A DNA stretch of 12,273 nucleotides from an uncultured Clostridia bacterium (GTDB taxonomy: Bacteria; Bacillota; Clostridia; TANB77; CAG-508), in assembly GCA_947632525.1 (NCBI GenBank), contig CANRPQ010000030.1:1-12273 (forward strand), written 5' to 3'. The notes beneath the pieces are model-generated. The model did not search any database, was not told the DNA's origin, and saw only the letters and a list, made by a program, of their open reading frames with translations. The position numbers and the translations under genes are program-made. Each line of letters opens with the position of its first letter. The stretch's first letter is position 1. Positions 6,642 to 12,273 of the stretch are shown one piece after another.

Positions 6642-7025
6642 TTAATCGTTTTTATTTAAGTTTTGTTGCTCCTTATTTTTTTTATTATTTGTCCATTTTT
6701 CTATATAATATCTTCTAATAATAGCTAAATTATTAAACATTCTACCTACAAATACTACAATTGCGGCTAAATATATATCTACATTTAGTTTTTGGCCTAA
6801 ATATGTAAGTAGTATAGAAAGAATAGCATTCCCAAAAAAACCAGATACAAATATTTTTAAGTCAAATTGTTTTTTTAAGGTAGCTGAAATACCACCAAAT
6901 ACAGAATCTAATGCTGCAATGATAGCAATTGCTAAATATCCAGAGTAGGTATATGGAACCATTGGTGTGTAAATTCCAATTACAGCTCCTAAAATACATC
7001 CTATTACAATTGCAATTAAAATCAT
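6642..7025 (-). CDS. sbp: Small basic protein Sbp (DUF1290 family)
   Basis: A small membrane protein always seen near ftsA in Firmicutes and Actinobacteria; its function is unknown. The 127 residues include about three to four hydrophobic segments (roughly 2-20, 28-48, 58-77 and 83-98) and end in a Lys/Asn-rich cytoplasmic tail. The short TPMVPYTYSGYLAIAIIAALD stretch with an acidic residue in a membrane segment is characteristic of the family. The ATG at 7025 shares one base with the ylxX stop (TAATG), so translation is coupled; an AAGGAGG site lies inside the end of ylxX. Confidence 0.88.
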   Translation of the reverse strand: MILIAIVIGCILGAVIGIYTPMVPYTYSGYLAIAIIAALDSVFGGISATLKKQFDLKIFVSGFFGNAILSILLTYLGQKLNVDIYLAAIVVFVGRMFNNLAIIRRYYIEKWTNNKKNKEQQNLNKND

Positions 7026-7729
7026 TATTCTTTAACCTCCTTCATATATTTTGCTTTTAACTCACCATTATATTTTAAAATTTTTATATTTTTACTTGTT
7101 TCTAATTTTACATTCATTCCACTTGCTTGATGCCTATCCATAAATCCACTGTCCTTTAGACTTAATGTACTAGACAAATATGTTTGATTTCCTATTGCTT
7201 TTACGACATAAGGTGATGCAAGTCTTTGTCCACTAACAGATATTCTTCCTTGAACGTCTACAATTTCTGTCATTACTACACGAGCATCATTTATTGAAAT
7301 TGCTTCTGCACCTGCATATCTTAGTTCATTTACTAATTCTATTAAATGATAATATGTGACAGGATGCTCTTCCGTACTTGTTAATGTAATAATAACACCT
7401 TCTCCTGTTACATCTGTTTTTCCTAGTAGCATGTTTGATTCTTCTAGGTCCTTATCTATTAACTCTGATGTTTCCTCATTTTTTTCTATTTTTTCTTTAT
7501 AATCTTGAATAGATTTATAATTTGCTTCTAGCTGTTTTTGTGTGTCTTCATATTTTCCCTTCCATTCGGAAATAGCGGTTCTTAATTCTGACTCTCTCAT
7601 GTTTTCTATAGCTGTAATATCTGTTTCCTCTATTGTTTTAAATTGCATAAACATTATTGCAAATAGAATAATACATACTAAGCTAATGATGACTGCCATA
7701 ATTATTTTATTTTTCTTTTCTTTTTCCAA
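7025..7729 (-). CDS. DUF881 membrane protein (YlxX type)
   Basis: One of two adjacent DUF881 proteins, standing where B. subtilis has ylxX; the family lies in division clusters but has no proven function. One membrane helix (about 9-28) is followed by a coiled coil (about 45-95, rich in E/K/Q) and then the DUF881 domain, with NMLLGKTDVTGEGVIITL, a YYHLIELVNELRYAGAEAISIN block and RLASPYVVKAIG. The frame extends to GTG 7741, but that codon lies inside the GAGGTGA binding site; TTG at 7729, eight bases from it, is the better start, giving 234 residues. It overlaps sbp by one base and follows ylxW after about 60 bases. Confidence 0.85.
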   Translation of the reverse strand: MEKEKKNKIIMAVIISLVCIILFAIMFMQFKTIEETDITAIENMRESELRTAISEWKGKYEDTQKQLEANYKSIQDYKEKIEKNEETSELIDKDLEESNMLLGKTDVTGEGVIITLTSTEEHPVTYYHLIELVNELRYAGAEAISINDARVVMTEIVDVQGRISVSGQRLASPYVVKAIGNQTYLSSTLSLKDSGFMDRHQASGMNVKLETSKNIKILKYNGELKAKYMKEVKE

Positions 7730-7789
7730 ATTATTTTTCACCTCTATTTTATATTTTAAAATTAGATAACCTAATGATTAATATCCGTG

Positions 7790-8503
7790 TTAATTGTTTT
7801 TTACATATTTGTAGTTAATAATACCATTATATTTTTCTATGGTTATGTTATCTACTTGTTTTGTTTCTACTATAACACCATAGCTTTGTAATATATCTAA
7901 ATATCCCCCTGCCATTGTTAGTGATCCATAGAGTCTTCCTTGTGAGCCAATAGCTTTAATAACAAATGGTGAACTGATTTTTTCTCCGTTTACTTTAATT
8001 ACATTTCCCTCACAGGTAATAGAAGTAGTAGTAATTACTCTTGTTTCATTTATAGATATGGCCTCTGCACCTGCATTATTTAAAGCATTCACTACTTGTA
8101 ATATATCATCATAATGTACCAATACAGAACTTGGGTCAATTGAGGTTGTAGCTGCAACATTGTTATCTGCTAAAGTAATTTGTAAGCCTGGACCTTCTAC
8201 TTTAACATTTCCTAATAGCATATTGTTTTGGTTGATTTGCTCTTGCTTAGAATTATCGGTTATATCATTCTGTGTTGCATCTTGCCTTACACTTGTAAGT
8301 TCCTTTTCTGATTCAGTTAGTTGTTCATATGCATAATCATATTTTTCTTTCCACCTTAATACTTCATCTCTTAATTTATCATCTGTTAATGAAACAGATA
8401 CTGTGGAATTGCTGTTTTTAACTGTTTTTAATTGAATAGAAATAGCTATTGTTAATATAAAACACATAATTCCTAAAGTAATAGCAATTTGTTTCTTTTT
8501 CAT
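7790..8503 (-). CDS. DUF881 membrane protein (YlxW type)
   Basis: Paralogue of the next gene, in the ylxW position after divIB. Residues 5-24 form the single membrane helix, about 40-90 a coiled coil, and the rest the DUF881 domain with NMLLGNVKVEGPGLQITL, VVNALNNAGAEAISINETRV and SSPFVIKAIGSQG. The ATG at 8503 opens the typical MKKKQIAI N-terminus (237 residues); the frame is open 26 codons further but those residues look like leader sequence overlapping divIB. The start is unusual: the strong AAGGAG site lies about 40 bases upstream, separated from the ATG by a 10-bp hairpin (8513-8542). Only a weak GAGAAG is near the ATG. Confidence 0.85.
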   Translation of the reverse strand: MKKKQIAITLGIMCFILTIAISIQLKTVKNSNSTVSVSLTDDKLRDEVLRWKEKYDYAYEQLTESEKELTSVRQDATQNDITDNSKQEQINQNNMLLGNVKVEGPGLQITLADNNVAATTSIDPSSVLVHYDDILQVVNALNNAGAEAISINETRVITTTSITCEGNVIKVNGEKISSPFVIKAIGSQGRLYGSLTMAGGYLDILQSYGVIVETKQVDNITIEKYNGIINYKYVKNN

Positions 8504-8512
8504 GTTAACTTC

Positions 8513-8553
8513 TCGTATAATCAACAATATAAGATTATACGAAACTCCTTTCC
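8513..8553 (-). promoter_or_regulatory. SD site separated from the ylxW start by a 10-bp hairpin
   Basis: On the minus strand GGAAAGGAGT (8544-8553) is followed by TCGTATAATC, a 10-base loop and GATTATACGA, a perfect 10-bp stem, then GAAGTTAAC and the ATG. No ATG, GTG or TTG lies at normal distance from the strong SD. Folding the hairpin would bring the SD to about 10 bases from the ATG. Confidence 0.55.
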
Positions 8554-8555
8554 TT

Positions 8556-9638
8556 CTATACTTTTTCTCTAAATATTGCACCTTTAGTATTTAAATCAGT
8601 GTTAACAAAAATGTCACCTTCTTTTTTCTTTTCATTTTCTAATACTGATTTAATATATAGCATTTTCGTGCTAAGATTAGATGTATCTCCTATGTGAGCT
8701 GTTTTCTTTTCAGATTTCATTTCTAGAACATAATCTTGTTTGTTTGAAATATTAATTTTATTTACTAAATTTCCTATTTCATTATTATTAGCAGAATCCA
8801 TAATTTGAATAACTGAATTTAGTCTTTCTAGGTCTTCTGTGCATAGACGTTCTCCCTCTTGAATTTGATTTTCAGAAGTTGAAATTCCTGTGATAATAGG
8901 AAGTTTTAATGCTTCTTTAGAGATCTCTAATAAATATCCTTGTTTATTTATATAAACATAAGCATTTCCTAGTGTTATCATATATGCCGGTTTTCTTTCA
9001 ACAACTTGCAATTCTATGCCACTTGGTAATTTTCTTTTAATATTTATACTTTCTATGTATGCATTACTTTTTATAGCTTCTTTTACTTTTCTATCTGAAA
9101 TTTTAAACATATTTTGCTCTAGCTGTATTCCTGATAAACTAATAAGCTCTTCATTAGTTAACTTTTCGTTTCCACTTGTAGTAATTTCTTTTATGTTAAA
9201 ATATGGAGAAAGTAAAAAATATATGCAGCCTCCGATTAATAATACGACTAAGCTTGTCCACTTAATTATTCTGAAGATATGCTTTCTCTTTTTCTTTTCA
9301 ATTTCTTGTTGTTCTGCTGTTTTTCTTTTAATTTTTGTTTTTTTATTTTTTCTTTTTATTGTTTCATCTTCAATTCCAAGGTTTAGCTCAAATTCGTCTT
9401 TTTGATTATTTTTATTTTTACTATTTGAAGATGTTTTTTTCTTTGAATTATTTTTTTTATTTTGTTTTCTTTTTGTTGTACTTTTTTTAGTTACTTTTTT
9501 AGATTTTTCTTTTTTGTTCTTTTTTGTTTTTGAATCTTCTTGTTTAGGAAGAGTTTTTATACCAATAATGATTTCATTATCTAAATCTAATAGTTTTTTT
9601 TCTTTTGTATCTTTACTTTTTTCTCTTGTTTTTTTCAT
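8556..9638 (-). CDS. divIB: Cell division protein DivIB/FtsQ
   Basis: DivIB/FtsQ is a bitopic septal protein that, with FtsL and DivIC/FtsB, controls septal peptidoglycan synthesis. Residues 1-120 are cytoplasmic and extremely rich in Lys, Asn and Ser. One membrane helix follows (about 124-145, WTSLVVLLIGGCIYFLL). The extracytoplasmic POTRA domain is about 148-218 (FNIKEITTSGNEKLTNEELI, SNAYIESINIKRKLPSGIELQVVERKP), then the beta domain (YVYINKQGYLLEI...). At 360 residues it is longer than many homologues because of the basic tail. ATG 9638 has GGAAGGGAAG upstream. It follows murA after 43 bases, and its stop codon is just ahead of the ylxW ribosome binding site. Confidence 0.9.
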   Translation of the reverse strand: MKKTREKSKDTKEKKLLDLDNEIIIGIKTLPKQEDSKTKKNKKEKSKKVTKKSTTKRKQNKKNNSKKKTSSNSKNKNNQKDEFELNLGIEDETIKRKNKKTKIKRKTAEQQEIEKKKRKHIFRIIKWTSLVVLLIGGCIYFLLSPYFNIKEITTSGNEKLTNEELISLSGIQLEQNMFKISDRKVKEAIKSNAYIESINIKRKLPSGIELQVVERKPAYMITLGNAYVYINKQGYLLEISKEALKLPIITGISTSENQIQEGERLCTEDLERLNSVIQIMDSANNNEIGNLVNKINISNKQDYVLEMKSEKKTAHIGDTSNLSTKMLYIKSVLENEKKKEGDIFVNTDLNTKGAIFREKV

Positions 9639-9681
9639 AGATTTTTCTTCCCTTCCATTTTATTTTTTATATTATTAATTT

Positions 9682-10938
9682 TTAGTTTTCCTCATCTATA
9701 TAAATTTTAGCCCCTAAGTTTGTTAGTTTTTCGTCTAATTTTTCATATCCTCTTAAAATGTATTCTATATTTGTCACTGTGGTAGTTCCTCTTGCTACTA
9801 AACCAGCTAGCACAAGGCAAGCTCCACCTCTTAAATCTGTACTTTTAACTTTTGCACCAGATAATTTTCTTACACCTTTTATAACAGCTGTTTTTCCTTC
9901 TATAGTAATTTTAGCACCCATTTTCTTTAATTCTGCGGCATAGCGATATCTGTTTTCAAATATATTTTCTATAATCATAGAAGTTCCTTTTGCAAGTGTT
10001 AATGTGCTTGCAAATACTGATTGCATATCTGTTGGAAAACCTGGGTATGGCATAGTTTTAATATCTACTGCTTTTAATTTTTTAGGTGCTTGTAAATATA
10101 CTTTGTCTTTCTCTATTTTTATTTTACATCCAGATTCTTCTAATTTATTTAAAATTGGTGTAATATGCTCTGGTGTTTTATAATTTAAAATAATATTTCC
10201 ACCTGTAATTGCTCCTGCGCAAAGCAATGTTCCTGCTTCGATTCTATCTTGCATTACAGTATAGTTAATATCTTTTAACTTATTAGCGCCTGTTATTTTG
10301 ATAATATTTGTTCCTGCACCTTCTATTTTTGCTCCCATTTTATTTAGGCACTTAGCTAAATCAACAATTTCTGGCTCCATAGCAGCATTTGTGATTGTAG
10401 TTACCCCTTCTGCATATACAGAAGCAAGTATAATATTTTCTGTTGCACCCACACTTGGAAAATCTAAGTCTATATTTGCTCCCACTATTTTATCACATTT
10501 ACATGTAATAAATCCAGAGTCTTCGATAATATTTATTCCTAATTTTTTAAAAGCACTTAAATGTAGGTCTATCGGTCTTGCTCCAATATCACATCCACCT
10601 GGATATGAAAACCTTGCTTCTTTAAATCTTCCTAATATAGCACCTGCTAAAACAACAGTAGAACGCATTTGGCTCATTAAATGTTCTGGTATTTCTTTTT
10701 TTGTAACATTTTTACTATTGATTTCTATTTTTCCATGACTCTTCTTTACCTTGCAACCTAAATATTTTAAAATTTCTAAAGTTATTCTAGTATCTTGAAT
10801 ATTTGGTATATCGTATAGTTTTGTTGTTCCTTTGTTAAGAATTGATGCTGCTATAATTGGTAAAGATGCATTTTTTGACCCTGATACAGTAACTTCTCCT
10901 TCTAACTTTCTTCCGCCTTCTATTATGTAACTAGACAT
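9682..10938 (-). CDS. murA: UDP-N-acetylglucosamine 1-carboxyvinyltransferase MurA
   Basis: MurA transfers enolpyruvate from phosphoenolpyruvate to UDP-GlcNAc, the first committed step of peptidoglycan synthesis in the cytoplasm. The 418-residue length is typical. Key residues are visible: Lys22 in SGSKNA, Arg92 in MRST, and the catalytic, fosfomycin-reactive Cys116 in PGGCDIGARPIDLH. Near the C-terminus, RGYEKLDEKL carries the conserved active-site Arg. ATG 10938 has AGGGTGA upstream. In B. subtilis the gene next to divIB is murB, so murA here is a variant of the cluster. A 12-bp inverted repeat (10969-11006) sits in its leader. Confidence 0.95.
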   Translation of the reverse strand: MSSYIIEGGRKLEGEVTVSGSKNASLPIIAASILNKGTTKLYDIPNIQDTRITLEILKYLGCKVKKSHGKIEINSKNVTKKEIPEHLMSQMRSTVVLAGAILGRFKEARFSYPGGCDIGARPIDLHLSAFKKLGINIIEDSGFITCKCDKIVGANIDLDFPSVGATENIILASVYAEGVTTITNAAMEPEIVDLAKCLNKMGAKIEGAGTNIIKITGANKLKDINYTVMQDRIEAGTLLCAGAITGGNIILNYKTPEHITPILNKLEESGCKIKIEKDKVYLQAPKKLKAVDIKTMPYPGFPTDMQSVFASTLTLAKGTSMIIENIFENRYRYAAELKKMGAKITIEGKTAVIKGVRKLSGAKVKSTDLRGGACLVLAGLVARGTTTVTNIEYILRGYEKLDEKLTNLGAKIYIDEEN

Positions 10939-10968
10939 TTCTTTATTTCACCCTTTCTTTTTCTTAAC

Positions 10969-11006
10969 CATAATATATAGGTAAGTTATTTTTGCTATAT
11001 ATTATG
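10969..11006 (-). promoter_or_regulatory. 12-bp inverted repeat in the murA leader
   Basis: CATAATATATAG (10969-10980) is the perfect reverse complement of CTATATATTATG (10995-11006), with 14 bases between. It lies about 30 bases upstream of the murA start in a 138-base gap. There is no T-run, so it is not a terminator; it may be an operator or leader hairpin for murA. A convincing promoter could not be read here. Confidence 0.45.
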
Positions 11007-11076
11007 TTTTCTTTCCATAAAAGGTGAATGTAATGAGAGAATCTGTATAATTTAAAGTATCTTCTATAATATAATT

Positions 11077-11991
11077 TTACATTAATGCCTTTTTTATTTT
11101 ATTTATTTCTTGAATTGTTCTTATGTATCCTGTTTCATAGCATAAATCTATTTTCTTTATATCAAATGTACTTGAGGAGTTAACATCCAAATTTAAAATA
11201 TAGTCACTTCCCTCAATTGTTCTTGAATCTCTTTCATTAAATATGATATCCATACATCTTAAAAGTACATTTATTGCAGTTCTTGGATTTTCTAATTCCT
11301 TTGGTGGGAATTTAATTGTAAGAACTTTATCTACATCTAATTTTTTTACCTCATTTGTTGGAACATTATCAAGTATACCACCGTCTACAAATCGATATTC
11401 CTTGTAGTCAAATGGAGCAAAAACTCCAGGATAACTGCAACTTGCCCTTACTGCTTTTCCAATTTCAATATCATTTATATATCCTTCATTTTTATCATTT
11501 GAAACTACTATGTATTCTTTATTTGATTTACTAGCTTTTTTATCATTAGATTCTACTATATATTTTGTTTCATCTAATTCACGGTTTGTGAATACAATTT
11601 TTTTACCAGTCTTTATATCTACAGTTGGAATAGCAATAGGCATTTTTATATCTTTTATGTTTGTAATTCCTTTTAATCTAGCACATTCTTGCACTGCATC
11701 TTCTATTGCTTGTCCTGAAATTGCCCCGCTTCCTAATATACTTTTAGTTGATTTAATATTGTACATTAGATATTTTGGATCTGTTTTTAACATTCCTTTT
11801 GCAAAATATTTAAATAGTTTCAACATTTCTTCAGGTGTATATTCCATTGCATATAAAGAGGCTACAATACTTCCAATGCTTGTACCTGCTACTTTTGAAA
11901 TTTCAATATTATTTTCTTTTAATGCTTTAATGGCTCCTATATGAGCAGCGCCTTTAACCCCGCCACCTGCTAAGCTAAGTCCAATTTTCAT
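11077..11991 (-). CDS. Patatin-like phospholipase (RssA/YchK type)
   Basis: Predicted cytoplasmic serine lipid acyl hydrolase using a Ser-Asp dyad. The oxyanion loop is GGGVKG (residues 9-14), the nucleophile elbow is GTSIG with Ser38, and the Asp is in DGG at 203-205 (RFVDGGILDNVP). IGKAVRASCSYPGVFAPF before it is typical of bacterial RssA/YchK relatives. Substrate is unknown. The 304 residues include an insertion at about 141-170 with a duplicated YIV-x-SNDK motif. ATG 11991 has AAAGGAAG upstream. It is followed by murA after 138 bases with no clear terminator, so it may share a transcript with the division genes, though a functional link is not shown. Confidence 0.9.
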   Translation of the reverse strand: MKIGLSLAGGGVKGAAHIGAIKALKENNIEISKVAGTSIGSIVASLYAMEYTPEEMLKLFKYFAKGMLKTDPKYLMYNIKSTKSILGSGAISGQAIEDAVQECARLKGITNIKDIKMPIAIPTVDIKTGKKIVFTNRELDETKYIVESNDKKASKSNKEYIVVSNDKNEGYINDIEIGKAVRASCSYPGVFAPFDYKEYRFVDGGILDNVPTNEVKKLDVDKVLTIKFPPKELENPRTAINVLLRCMDIIFNERDSRTIEGSDYILNLDVNSSSTFDIKKIDLCYETGYIRTIQEINKIKKALM

Positions 11992-12011
11992 ATAATATCA
12001 ACTTCCTTTTT

Positions 12012-12040
12012 ATATTATTATTTAATTATTAGTTTATCAA
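12012..12040 (-). promoter_or_regulatory. Weak candidate promoter for the patatin gene
   Basis: On the minus strand TTGATA (12035-12040) is 17 bases from TAATAT (12012-12017). The transcript would begin very near the ribosome binding site, leaving an unusually short leader, and the region is so AT-rich that chance matches are likely. Confidence 0.3.
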
Positions 12041-12171
12041 TTTTAGAATTAATATATCGTTCTATATTTTCATAAATTTATTTATTTGTTTTATTTTCTC
12101 TATCTTATCCCAATTTTTTTGAAAAATCTAGTCTTTCTTTACATTTTTAATTTTTTTCTTATTATCTGTAC

Positions 12172-12273
12172 CAAAATGTTGTATATATCATTTTGTAGTG
12201 GAACGAGGTATAGGGAATGCCCGAAGGGCAAGGGACCCTGTAGCGGAGCGTCCGAAGTGGAACGGAAAAAGAT
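12172..12273 (+). mobile_element. Second copy of the MITE-like element, cut by the window edge
   Basis: From CAAAATGTTGTATATATC onward the sequence matches the reverse complement of the element at 3592-3706 through ...AAAAAGAT, where the window ends before the far terminal repeat. The two copies are inverted relative to each other. Differences include the paired change GCCT-GAA-AGGC to GCCC-GAA-GGGC, which keeps the hairpin. Confidence 0.75.

Overview
The window is strongly AT-rich, and every recognisable gene lies on the minus strand, so the biological order runs from high to low coordinates. The content is the end of a division and cell-wall cluster followed by a sporulation sigma cluster: murA, divIB/ftsQ, two DUF881 genes (ylxW/ylxX type), sbp, ftsA, ftsZ, spoIIGA, sigE, sigG and a ymxH/ylmC-like gene. 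This order is typical of endospore-forming Firmicutes. Low GC, AGA-biased arginine codons and the protein sequences suggest a member of Clostridia, perhaps an uncultured host-associated lineage; that last part is inference.

Layout from right to left. A truncated copy of a GC-richer mini-element sits at the right edge (12172-12273). A patatin-like phospholipase gene (11077-11991) follows, then murA, divIB, ylxW, ylxX and sbp in one direction with short gaps. ftsA-ftsZ has its own sigma-A-type promoter, with three 11-bp-spaced TGTAAT boxes that match the WalR/YycF motif. A bidirectional terminator closes ftsZ. The 502-base gap between ftsZ and spoIIGA holds a second, inverted copy of the mini-element, nested between perfect 23-bp inverted repeats. 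Next come spoIIGA-sigE (overlapping, as usual for the protease/pro-sigma-E pair) and sigG, whose ribosome binding site lies inside a strong hairpin, then the ymxH-like gene. The left 545 bases carry no gene but have two good tandem promoters pointing out of the window, with rRNA-leader-like sequence behind them.

The main discovery candidate is in sigE. The DNA-binding region 4 is intact in sequence but broken by two single-base (+1) shifts 40 bases apart. At both sites the zero-frame codon is CGG, the local sequence is CGGTA, and skipping the C restores a GGT glycine codon that fits the sigma-E family. My scan of the other genes (about 3,100 codons) found no in-frame CGG at all. Together this suggests a +1 frameshift, or quadruplet decoding, at a rare or unassigned CGG codon that must happen twice to make full-length sigma-E. 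Sequencing error or a decaying gene are the alternatives.

Functionally, the genes link septum formation (MurA precursor synthesis, DivIB, FtsA, FtsZ) with the compartment-specific sigma cascade of sporulation (SpoIIGA activates pro-sigma-E in the mother cell; sigma-G acts in the forespore). Several control points can be read in the sequence: the ftsAZ promoter boxes, the terminator, the possible invertible segment before spoIIGA, the sigE shifts and the sigG hairpin.
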